DNA from: a virus
DNA length: 41,579 nt
Direction: 5' to 3' (one strand)
IMG/VR virus record: IMGVR_UViG_3300042891_000811
Span: 1-41,579 of that record
A program made the translations under genes and the position numbers. The notes beneath the pieces are model-generated. The model was given only the letters and a program-made list of their open reading frames with translations, did no database searches and was not told where the DNA came from. This document shows, piece after piece, positions 28,109-35,501 of the stretch. The stretch's first letter is position 1, and each line of letters starts with the position of its first letter.

Positions 28109-30765
28109 TCGAAACTAAACAGACTAGTAAATGTATTTTCTGTGTTGGTTGCAGACGCAAGTTCCCAATCCAACACACCCAGCAAGTTGTCAATCTTTTG
28201 ATCCACAACAGTTGCTTCCATCAAGCCATCATCAAACGGCAATTCTGTAAACCACGCAGGCAGTCGTTGCTCATCAGTGGGGTATCCAATTGAAGTCCAC
28301 CCAAGAGCGTTGCTTTTAAGTTTGCATACAATGGTTTTCATACCATCAACAATTTGCATACTGTAGTTGTCGCTGTTCATCTTGCGCATGTTATTCCAGT
28401 TGATTGCGGCTCGCACATGACCCGGCATGTTTGCTTTGCCCAGTCGTGTTTCTTCTGCCGCATACTTGGTCAAGTTGTTCACACGCTTGGGTGAACCTTT
28501 CTCCCAACCTGGCCGCTCCATAAACTCATACTTGAATTCACGTATGCGTTCCACAATCTCATCTTTACCTGCACCAGCAAGTAGTTTATTTAGAATTTCC
28601 AACAAGAAGTCTTGAATTACTTTGGGAGTGTCACTGCGTTTTAGATCCAATCCTGTGGCCTTGGTCTTGCCAATTTTGCCTTCTACGTCCAGCCGCTTGC
28701 CTTCAATGTCAATGGCATTCACAGCATAACGCTTCTTGGTGATAAACAAACCACGATCTGCCACAGTCTCACGACCACACTTGATCAATGCGCCCATGTC
28801 TCGGGGGCAGTGAAAAGCCTGTTCCATGAAGCCAGGGAAACTTTCGTTGACTTGGTCAGCAAGGTTGTCATACAGTTGAATACAAGTTTCTTTCGACCAG
28901 GCCATCCTGCCTTCCTCAACTTCCTTCTTGAGTACCGGCCAAGCGGAGAAATAACAAGAGTCTGTGTCCCCGTAAATGATTGCTTTACCCACATGGTCGT
29001 ATTCGCCTGTAATAAGTTCATTGAGGTGGGCATCCATGTGCCTGGCAATACTTCTACCAGTGAGCGTAGTGGACTGCCCAATACGCTTGTCAAAGAACCT
29101 ACAGCCCGGGTTAAGAATAGCCCCGTAGAGACTGTTGAGGTTAATCTTTTTAACCAGTTGTCGCTTGTCCCAGAATGCAATTTCTTTAGCATCTTTTGCG
29201 TCCTTCTTCTTGGCTTGCAGTTCTTTACGTTCTTCATACCAACGCTCTAGCAAGCCGGGAATGATACCCTTTTTCTCAAATGTAAGGATAGTACCATTGG
29301 CAGTGAGGATCCAAGGTTGGTTAGAGTCAAAGATAATCGTCCAAATCTCGGCAGCTGAGTGTACTGACTCTTCGCCGTTCTCCCAGTCAATGGTAATCTC
29401 TGTGCCACGTTGTTGTTCCATCACAGCAGTGTATTCCAGGCTGGCAAAGATACCTTCCCATGCGCCTGCAAAACTCTGTCCCTTGGCCATGTTGGCTTTG
29501 ATCAAATGATCTGTCATGGTCTGGCGCAGTTGTCCTACCACCGTCTCTGGTCCCATGTTCATGGCACGAATTGCTGATGGATACAGTGAGTTAATGTCAA
29601 CTGATCCAATCCACTCATGCACACCCTTCTTGGGATACGCAACATACGCACCAGCGGCCTGTGTGTCTTCGTCTGTAAGCCGTTGCTTGCGGTTGGGCAC
29701 AACCATGCCACGTTCATGAGCTTCATTGATAATAGCTTGCTCAGTCACTGCCACAGCACCCATTGTGGTTTGTAGCAACACAGTATTGGCATGGGCAAGT
29801 TCGTTAGCAAGATCAAGAAACCGCAATTTTTTATCTAATCTTGCAATCAGCATTGTATCTTGACGGTTGTATTCAATAAACTTTTTAAAGTGTTGGTTAT
29901 ACAAAGCATCCAAGGTGCCTTCAAACTGTGTTTTGCGCTCGCCCAGTTCGTGTTCACCAATGGCATCCAGGCTATACGAGTGACGCTCCTCGTATGTGTA
30001 CTTGCGATACAGTTGCATATAGTCCATATGCACACGACCAATCAAGTCATAAGTTTCGTTTTCAGCACCAAAGCGTTCAAACACACGCTTCTTGGGCAAC
30101 TGACCCCACAAGCAGAATTTACGTGTATCATCTTTGCTGAGTACCCGCACACATCTGTTGACAGTGTAGGGAATGTCATAGCCTTCAGAGTTCCAGCCTG
30201 TTAGAATGTCAGCGTCGTCAATTAGATCCAGGAAGGTCTTGATCATCTCTGATTCTTCAGTAAACAGGATTGTATTTTCAAAGTCCTTGACCAAGTCTTG
30301 CGCTGTTTCCCAACTCATGTGTGCTGGCGGCACTGCTAGTGTGACTATCTGATCCAACCAGTCTAGGTAGACTGAAATAGCAGTGATAGGATTGAACGGA
30401 TCCGACACAGGACTAAATCCACGCTCCTTGTCAAACGCCACCTCAATGTCAAAAAACGCTGTGTGTAGTTCAGGCGCATTTTGATCTTTGTAGTTTTCTT
30501 CAAGGCATCTAAATATGGGATTGATGTCGCTCTCATAAAGTTGCTTGCCGCTTTGGATACGTACTTCTTTGCGGAACTCTTTGTTGTTGCGTGTACTAAA
30601 TCTTGATACAGGTGTGCCGTAGATACTTTGGAATTTGCCACGAGCATCGTCGTAGTAAAAAATGTAATTTGCTGGATACTCTCGGTAGACTCTTACACCG
30701 TCTCGGCGTTCTACAGTATGAATGCGATCGTGTTCACGATCAAAAAGTGCGTCAATATAACTCAT
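28105..30765 (-). CDS. family-B DNA polymerase (T4 gp43-like), 886 aa
   Basis: Replicative polymerase with 3'-5' exonuclease. Exo I is FFDIEVAF (D106, E108), Exo II ADILTGWNSEGYDIPY (about 186-200), Exo III EYNRQDTMLI (Y299, D303). Polymerase motif A is SVDINSLYPSAIRAMN (D390), motif B KKINLNSLYGAILNP (about 539-553), and motif C IIYGDTDSCYFS (about 597-607). KKRYA follows as the template-binding loop. Length matches T4 gp43 (898 aa). The start MSYIDALFDRE is preceded by ACGGAGAACA. It anchors the classification of the window as T4-like. Confidence 0.97.
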   Translation of the reverse strand: MSYIDALFDREHDRIHTVERRDGVRVYREYPANYIFYYDDARGKFQSIYGTPVSRFSTRNNKEFRKEVRIQSGKQLYESDINPIFRCLEENYKDQNAPELHTAFFDIEVAFDKERGFSPVSDPFNPITAISVYLDWLDQIVTLAVPPAHMSWETAQDLVKDFENTILFTEESEMIKTFLDLIDDADILTGWNSEGYDIPYTVNRCVRVLSKDDTRKFCLWGQLPKKRVFERFGAENETYDLIGRVHMDYMQLYRKYTYEERHSYSLDAIGEHELGERKTQFEGTLDALYNQHFKKFIEYNRQDTMLIARLDKKLRFLDLANELAHANTVLLQTTMGAVAVTEQAIINEAHERGMVVPNRKQRLTDEDTQAAGAYVAYPKKGVHEWIGSVDINSLYPSAIRAMNMGPETVVGQLRQTMTDHLIKANMAKGQSFAGAWEGIFASLEYTAVMEQQRGTEITIDWENGEESVHSAAEIWTIIFDSNQPWILTANGTILTFEKKGIIPGLLERWYEERKELQAKKKDAKDAKEIAFWDKRQLVKKINLNSLYGAILNPGCRFFDKRIGQSTTLTGRSIARHMDAHLNELITGEYDHVGKAIIYGDTDSCYFSAWPVLKKEVEEGRMAWSKETCIQLYDNLADQVNESFPGFMEQAFHCPRDMGALIKCGRETVADRGLFITKKRYAVNAIDIEGKRLDVEGKIGKTKATGLDLKRSDTPKVIQDFLLEILNKLLAGAGKDEIVERIREFKYEFMERPGWEKGSPKRVNNLTKYAAEETRLGKANMPGHVRAAINWNNMRKMNSDNYSMQIVDGMKTIVCKLKSNALGWTSIGYPTDEQRLPAWFTELPFDDGLMEATVVDQKIDNLLGVLDWELASATNTENTFTSLFSFE

Positions 30766-30825
30766 TGTTCTCCGTTTGTGGCCGGGTGGGCCTTGCTACA
30801 TGCTCGTAATGTGAGCGACTCTTTG

Positions 30826-31923
30826 TTACTTATCAGTGTCAACAAAGTAATTGTTAATTTTGCCTTGGCGATTCAAATCATTGGTTATGCAGTGTATGCC
30901 AGCGTCCCAGAAGTATCGATGACGGAAATTAGAAACATGTACTTCAATACCATGTCTGGCACAAGCCTGTTCGACTTGATCGTTGTGTGAACTTACCACA
31001 ATGTTCTTTTGATCTATCACAAGTATGTTAACATCAAAAACAGTTTCGCTTGCGTTGCCGACCCAGGACTCAAAGTAGTGTTCTACTATATGCACAAGAT
31101 CAGGATCTGATTCAAAGCCCGGAATGTTCCAACGTCCACGATTGTGCTTCATGCTGGATCTAAATTCAGCAGTGTCGGCATAGGTAGACGCTGGAAGATA
31201 CACCACCTCCCAGTCAGGAAATGTATCCGAATAAGTAGGAACGTCACGTAAACTTATGATCAGACCCGGCGTCACTGGACAATAGGTGCTATCGCCGTGA
31301 CCGCCGGCGTTGACAATTTTGTTGCGGGTATTGGGAAACTGTTGATTGATACGTGTCAACATCATGCTTTGATCTTCATCATAACTTTGTGTGGCAAAGT
31401 ATAAGTCTTGTCCAATTCTGCTGACAAAACATCCAGACACCACATCAAGATCAGTGTATCGCACTTGATTGCCCTGATCATGAACGTCTTGAAAAATATT
31501 TTGATAACATGCCAATTTAGACCGATGCTGATCTAGGTCACGTGCCTGGAATGTAGCTAAGTCTAGCTCAGACTGATTGGAAAAAACCCGGTGTGCATGA
31601 CTACTATTGGGACTTCTTGGAATCCACAACTGATCATGAATCATAACAAAGTAATCCCTGGGTGTCACAGGTGGGGCATTCCAGCGTCCATGACATTTTA
31701 AACTATTGGAATCAGCAGGTATTTCGGGACGCAGGACTTGAATGCCAAATTGCCCTTGTAATAATTGTATCAACGACTGAAAGTCTTGTTCAGTTTCATC
31801 TGCCAACTGTTCAAAATGCCGTCGTGTGTTGGCATTTTGTATCCACGAATAGAATTCTGGAGGATAACTTTTGCCTACCACACATACTTGCAGTGGATCC
31901 CAATGCTGAAACACCGAATACAT
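30826..31923 (-). CDS. amidinotransferase-like protein (GATM/ADI superfamily), 365 aa
   Basis: Motifs in order: PPVTPRDYFVMIHDQLWIPR (cf. 'tPRD....ig..lie'), AGGHGDSTY (His and Asp of the catalytic triad) and WDAGIHCITNDLNRQGKIN at the C-terminus (Cys nucleophile in 'GGiHC.t.di.R'). This is the guanidino-group-modifying fold of glycine amidinotransferase and arginine deiminase. Such enzymes move an amidine group from arginine to an amine acceptor. It sits directly downstream of the DsbA gene (TAATG coupling) and upstream of the polymerase. The acceptor is unknown; a modified base, polyamine or host metabolite are possible. Confidence 0.82.
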   Translation of the reverse strand: MYSVFQHWDPLQVCVVGKSYPPEFYSWIQNANTRRHFEQLADETEQDFQSLIQLLQGQFGIQVLRPEIPADSNSLKCHGRWNAPPVTPRDYFVMIHDQLWIPRSPNSSHAHRVFSNQSELDLATFQARDLDQHRSKLACYQNIFQDVHDQGNQVRYTDLDVVSGCFVSRIGQDLYFATQSYDEDQSMMLTRINQQFPNTRNKIVNAGGHGDSTYCPVTPGLIISLRDVPTYSDTFPDWEVVYLPASTYADTAEFRSSMKHNRGRWNIPGFESDPDLVHIVEHYFESWVGNASETVFDVNILVIDQKNIVVSSHNDQVEQACARHGIEVHVSNFRHRYFWDAGIHCITNDLNRQGKINNYFVDTDK

Positions 31924-32180
31924 TAGAGAGTTTTGCCCACAGTCTCAAGAATTGTTTCTAATAGTTCGTGATCTTGTTTGGCTTTACCAAACTCAGCTTT
32001 GTGTGCCAGCTTGATAGCCTTCTTCAACACGCCCGGTTTAATTTCAAGCTCTTCAGCAATGGCCTTGACTGTATCATTCAGGCCGCCAGTTAGAGTCTCA
32101 ATTTCCTGAGTCACTTGCATTCCTTCGTTGATAAGTTGGGTGAGTTTGATCTTTTGATCACCATTAAATGTTTTAATCAT
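31923..32180 (-). CDS. dsbA: DsbA-like dsDNA-binding protein, 85 aa
   Basis: A small helical protein opening MIKTFNGDQKIKLTQLINEGMQVTQEI with a central helix-turn-helix-like section (GGLNDTVKAIAEELEIKPGVLKKAIKLAHKAEFGK). It agrees closely in length and pattern with the double-stranded DNA-binding protein DsbA of T4-like phages (89 aa in T4), which helps late transcription. A good promoter lies just upstream, and the ribosome-binding site AAAGGAATAAACT precedes the ATG. Its stop overlaps the amidinotransferase start. Confidence 0.85.
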   Translation of the reverse strand: MIKTFNGDQKIKLTQLINEGMQVTQEIETLTGGLNDTVKAIAEELEIKPGVLKKAIKLAHKAEFGKAKQDHELLETILETVGKTL

Positions 32181-32234
32181 AGTTTATTCCTTTGTTAAGT
32201 TTTTGATCACATCTGCTTTGAGTGTGCAACATGC

Positions 32235-32264
32235 AGTATAACAGACTTTGCCCAGCGTTGTCAA
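32235..32264 (-). promoter_or_regulatory. sigma70-type promoter for dsbA
   Basis: TTGACA (32259-32264), 18-base spacer, TATACT (32235-32240) on the minus strand. The start would be near 32228, giving a leader of about 48 bases. The 130-base intergenic region to 32310 is divergent: a weak plus-strand candidate TTGCCC (32248) with TAGAAT (32272), 18 bases apart, could serve the gene at 32311. Confidence 0.75.
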
Positions 32265-32310
32265 GTCCCTTTAGAATATTTTTTCCTTAAGTACTCGCAC
32301 TACATACAAC

Positions 32311-32958
32311 ATGGACATTGTGGTAAACGACTATCTAACGTGGGAACGAGCAGAACAAGCAGATTTGGCTCCTGCACCTGTGTCGTGTGCTGTGCATTTT
32401 CCCGAATGGTGGAAAAATCTACGTGGTGATCTGCGTGAATATTTACCGGCCAGTGGAGACCACAGAAATCACACTGCAAGATTATGTTTGGGGCTACGCG
32501 GGGCAAGTCAATTGGGATGGACTATTCCATTGGATGCTGTGTTGCATAATGGTATCACAGCCGGTGCCTGGCGGTATGGACATTTGCTACAAGAAATGTT
32601 GCATGGAACCGTCTGGGCTCAAAAGGTTGCCGGCGAATATGTGTGGGATAGGCCAATGATTTTGGCTTGGCCCTGGCGAGCCAAAATGGCACCCGGCTGG
32701 AGATTGTTAATGAATGACTATCCGCTGGACTGGCATCAAGATTTTCATTGTTTTACTGGATACGTGGATGCCAACCATGGATCAGGATTTTGGGGATGGG
32801 CTCAGGAAATGCACAAAGAATTCAACTACTACAATGTAGAAACTGTGGTAATAATGAAAAAACAAGCTCGCATCAACACAGGGTCAGCAGTGTTTTCAAT
32901 GGTACCAGTATACGAACCAACCCATGTGCCTAAACCATTCACTGGGTATCCATTTTAA
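32311..32958 (+). CDS. phage protein with EWW/IPL pattern (DUF6065-like), 215 aa
   Basis: The protein carries VSCAVHFPEWWKNLRGDLREYLP, then ARLCLGLRGASQLGWTIPLDAVLHN, ending in an aromatic, His/Trp-rich half (WRLLMNDYPLDWHQDFHCFTGYVD). 'FPEWWK.L ... C......GwtIPL' resembles a group of phage proteins (DUF6065-like) that I know only by pattern, so the family name is tentative. The gene is on the plus strand and lacks a Shine-Dalgarno. It ends with a 4-base convergent overlap with the 147-aa gene. Confidence 0.6.
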   Translation: MDIVVNDYLTWERAEQADLAPAPVSCAVHFPEWWKNLRGDLREYLPASGDHRNHTARLCLGLRGASQLGWTIPLDAVLHNGITAGAWRYGHLLQEMLHGTVWAQKVAGEYVWDRPMILAWPWRAKMAPGWRLLMNDYPLDWHQDFHCFTGYVDANHGSGFWGWAQEMHKEFNYYNVETVVIMKKQARINTGSAVFSMVPVYEPTHVPKPFTGYPF

Positions 32959-33398
32959 GGCGTTGTCGGACTTGGTTGGATTGTGAGTGTGCCTTTAAAT
33001 CTTACCGTTTGTCCGTTGAGTATTTGTAAACTGCCGGGACCGGTGTATGATGGATCATCACCGGTATGGCCAGAAATATCATAGGGCTGCCAGCCCAGAG
33101 TATCCCACACTGGCTGAGTAGAAATATTAAAATTCCCCAGGGTACAAGTATATCCGCAAATCAATATATCAGTATTCTCGGCCTTGATTTCAAAATCAAA
33201 ATCCTTGATCTCAAAGATATTACTTGACACCGGCAAATTGATCAAAATTTCACGAGAATCTTGCGTGGACGAACTAGGCACCCAGTTTATTGTTGGCACC
33301 AGACTGAACTGTTGAGAAGTGCTGTCAAGCACAATTGTGACCAGCGCACTGGTATCTGGTTTGACATGGCAATTTAATGTCAGAATGGACGTATACAT
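32955..33398 (-). CDS. hypothetical beta-rich protein, 147 aa
   Basis: Thr/Ser/Asn-rich with alternating beta-strands (ALVTIVLDSTSQQFSLV; IFEIKDFDFEIKAENTDILICGYTCTLG) and few charges or Lys. It looks like a virion or adhesion-type beta-sandwich or jelly-roll protein. The C-terminal tail is Thr/Pro-rich. A GAAAGAAAGA stretch precedes the ATG as a possible ribosome-binding site. No named domain. Confidence 0.65.
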   Translation of the reverse strand: MYTSILTLNCHVKPDTSALVTIVLDSTSQQFSLVPTINWVPSSSTQDSREILINLPVSSNIFEIKDFDFEIKAENTDILICGYTCTLGNFNISTQPVWDTLGWQPYDISGHTGDDPSYTGPGSLQILNGQTVRFKGTLTIQPSPTTP

Positions 33399-33430
33399 AT
33401 TTTATCTTTCTTTCCACACAAGTTAACTGG

Positions 33431-34513
33431 CTATTTCATCGCCAATGCAATCAGACGTTGTTTATTGTGGCTACAGATTTGTCTGCTCTTTTGGTACAAT
33501 TCAAGTTGTTGATTTACAGGCATACCAGCAACTTGTTGCACTATATTTATAATTTTTTGATATCTATCAGGACCTTCTAGTTGATCATAACTTTCGTCCC
33601 ATAAATTATCAAAAGTTTTAAACCCCAACAATTGCATCTGTTGCAAAAAATTCTTGGGAGCATACACCACCATGGGCTTTTGGGCCACCATGGTTCTTAT
33701 GGTCTTCTCACTGGGAGTAAATGTAGTTCCCCTGGTCATAGTTTCAAATGTGATTTCAAAAAGATATTTCCCACTAATATCAATTAAATTTTTAGTAGGG
33801 ACAGCATTTCGATTTTCGCCACAGTTGGCATTGGTGTATTGGTCAATAGCATTGTATCCATCTATGGAGTGAACCGGCATGTCAAAACAAAAATTACGAA
33901 AGTGTTGGTGCGCGGATATTTTCTCAACAGGATCAACAACTGGCATCCAATCACTCAATTGATCATGTATCATGTGGCTGTGATCAAACGGTTGTGATGT
34001 AGGAGGCTCTGTTTCGTTCATCTTGCTGAGCAAGCAGGCTTGCTTCAGTGCCGGGTCATGCCAAATATCATACAAGGCCAGCAATCTGGGAGTAGTTCGT
34101 CTTCCTACAAACAATGCCCATGGTTTCCAGTTTGACTCTAGGTGTGTATCTGCATCATCCCAGTATGCACGACATCTGCTAAATTCGTCACTGACTGTGA
34201 ACTGTTTCCAAAAGAGATTTGTCCAAGGTGCATCAGTTGACAATGCATTTGGGCTAAAGATAAAAACAGAATCTGCTGATCTTTCAGTTTCTTTCATGAC
34301 CTTGTCAACTGCTGACACTACCCCGGCTGTTGATAGACTCAACCCTTCAAAGCGCACATGAATTACCACATGGTCTGACAACGGTGCATTTCTAAAAGCA
34401 TTGCAAAATTCTTGTTGGTTGATCCAGTAGTCCCCATCAACCTGTAAATATACCACAGTGACATTGTGCCGCCCGGCCAATCTTTTCATCTGCTCAAGGT
34501 CAAAATCTGTCAT
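33431..34513 (-). CDS. glycosyltransferase-like protein, paralogue of the 317-aa gene, 360 aa
   Basis: The last 100 residues repeat the pattern of the gene at 5365: SEKTIRTMVAQKPMVVYAPKNF, then LGFKTFDNLWDESYDQLEG, the nucleotide-sugar side of GT10/exostosin-like enzymes. The N-terminal 200 residues (VTVVYLQVDGDYWIN; VVIHVRFEGLSLS; VFIFSPNALST) are a separate strand-rich domain not seen in the paralogue, though the helix-strand scheme is similar. It is coupled (ATGA) to the radical SAM gene upstream, so the two may act on the same substrate. Confidence 0.65.
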   Translation of the reverse strand: MTDFDLEQMKRLAGRHNVTVVYLQVDGDYWINQQEFCNAFRNAPLSDHVVIHVRFEGLSLSTAGVVSAVDKVMKETERSADSVFIFSPNALSTDAPWTNLFWKQFTVSDEFSRCRAYWDDADTHLESNWKPWALFVGRRTTPRLLALYDIWHDPALKQACLLSKMNETEPPTSQPFDHSHMIHDQLSDWMPVVDPVEKISAHQHFRNFCFDMPVHSIDGYNAIDQYTNANCGENRNAVPTKNLIDISGKYLFEITFETMTRGTTFTPSEKTIRTMVAQKPMVVYAPKNFLQQMQLLGFKTFDNLWDESYDQLEGPDRYQKIINIVQQVAGMPVNQQLELYQKSRQICSHNKQRLIALAMK

Positions 34514-35352
34514 CTTTGTATCACATTAACACGATGTTCAATTACAGAATTGGTATCCGCGGCAGTGGGACACTGTTTGCATATGGCATGCACATGCCCA
34601 AAATTTTTGGCAAAATGGTTGATTACCACAGGGTCAGATTGCAAGTCAATACTGCCATTGGTTGCATGATCAAAGTATTCTTTCCAGGCTGCCTCATTGG
34701 CACCGCCGTGGGCTGACCATGCTTCTTGAACAAGAGCCGACGTTGAGCATTTGTAGATTTTGCCTTTCCATAGCATGGGGCATGTGGCTTGATGACAATT
34801 AGCATAGGCCCTGTCAGGATCAGACTGCCAGGGTTGCATGTTGGTGTAAGTGCCCTGAAATGTTTGTGTAAATTTTGTAGGTGTGTTTATCTGTAATCGT
34901 AGGCCAGTGTCGGTTATCCATCGATCTAGTCCATACTCATGTATAGGTGTCCATGTATAACTGCTACGCAATCGAGTCAGCACTGAATCAATATTGCCAG
35001 TATGGTCAGTAATTTTAAGAACAGCATTGCCATCTTGATACAACCATTCTACAACTTTCCAGTGTTTTTCGAGCAACAATCCATTGGTAGGAAAACGTAT
35101 ACGACTATCAGGAAGCAATTCGCGAACACCGTTTAACCAGGTCAACACATGAGGATTGATCAAGGGCTCTCCTCCCATGAATCCAATATCTTCAATTGAA
35201 ATTTTTTCTAACCACTGTTGTAACCAGTGTTGAGTTGTGGACCAGTCTGCGTAGCCTTGGTGGCGATAATCACTGTAGGTACTACAGCCGTGACAACTTA
35301 GATTGCAGACCTGTGTCAACATTATTTCTAAAAAAGGCAATACAGGTTTCAT
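34510..35352 (-). CDS. radical SAM protein with C-terminal Cys cluster (SPASM-like), 280 aa
   Basis: The N-terminal EIMLTQVCNLSCHGCSTYSDYR holds the CxxxCxxC cluster motif; GFMGGEPLINPHVLTWL is the SAM-binding GGEP strand, and FPTNGLLL the next. The C-terminal part has further Cys (NCHQATCPMLWKGKIYKCST, and ICKQCP), as in SPASM/twitch domains with auxiliary Fe-S clusters. Enzymes of this group modify peptides or small substrates. Its stop overlaps the glycosyltransferase-like gene's ATG. The stretch upstream (35353-35460) holds the candidate ORF at 35355-35501. Confidence 0.85.
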   Translation of the reverse strand: MKPVLPFLEIMLTQVCNLSCHGCSTYSDYRHQGYADWSTTQHWLQQWLEKISIEDIGFMGGEPLINPHVLTWLNGVRELLPDSRIRFPTNGLLLEKHWKVVEWLYQDGNAVLKITDHTGNIDSVLTRLRSSYTWTPIHEYGLDRWITDTGLRLQINTPTKFTQTFQGTYTNMQPWQSDPDRAYANCHQATCPMLWKGKIYKCSTSALVQEAWSAHGGANEAAWKEYFDHATNGSIDLQSDPVVINHFAKNFGHVHAICKQCPTAADTNSVIEHRVNVIQR

Positions 35353-35354
35353 TA

Positions 35355-35501
35355 CTAGATGTAGGTGCTCACTTTAGGGTACGCAGTAGCGAATTGTTTC
35401 CCCAAGGCAGCAGCCGCCTCACACTTACGGTAACAAGTACCGGTCCTAAGGTGTGTTGGTTTAGCCCCGGCGAGCAAACTCTCTGCGGCGTTGTGCGCCA
35501 A
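35355..35501 (-). CDS. possible 48-aa ORF or +1 frame extension of the LysM protein
   Basis: Downstream of the stop of the 877-aa gene the +1 frame stays open and reads GTCYRKCEAAAALGKQFATA then YPKVSTYI, which has the balance of a real protein. It begins in the last 41 bases of the LysM gene and has only a TTG start (35501). It could be a separate small gene, the true C-terminus reached by a +1 shift, or the product of a one-base sequence error. Confidence 0.35.
   Translation of the reverse strand: MAHNAAESLLAGAKPTHLRTGTCYRKCEAAAALGKQFATAYPKVSTYI

Noticed and set aside
29135-29509. Open frames antisense to the DNA polymerase
   Set aside because: They run through the motif-rich polymerase gene, whose reading frame is certain.
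30766-30825. A promoter before the DNA polymerase gene
   Set aside because: A TTGACA occurs in the end of the amidinotransferase gene but no acceptable -10 box lies at the right distance.
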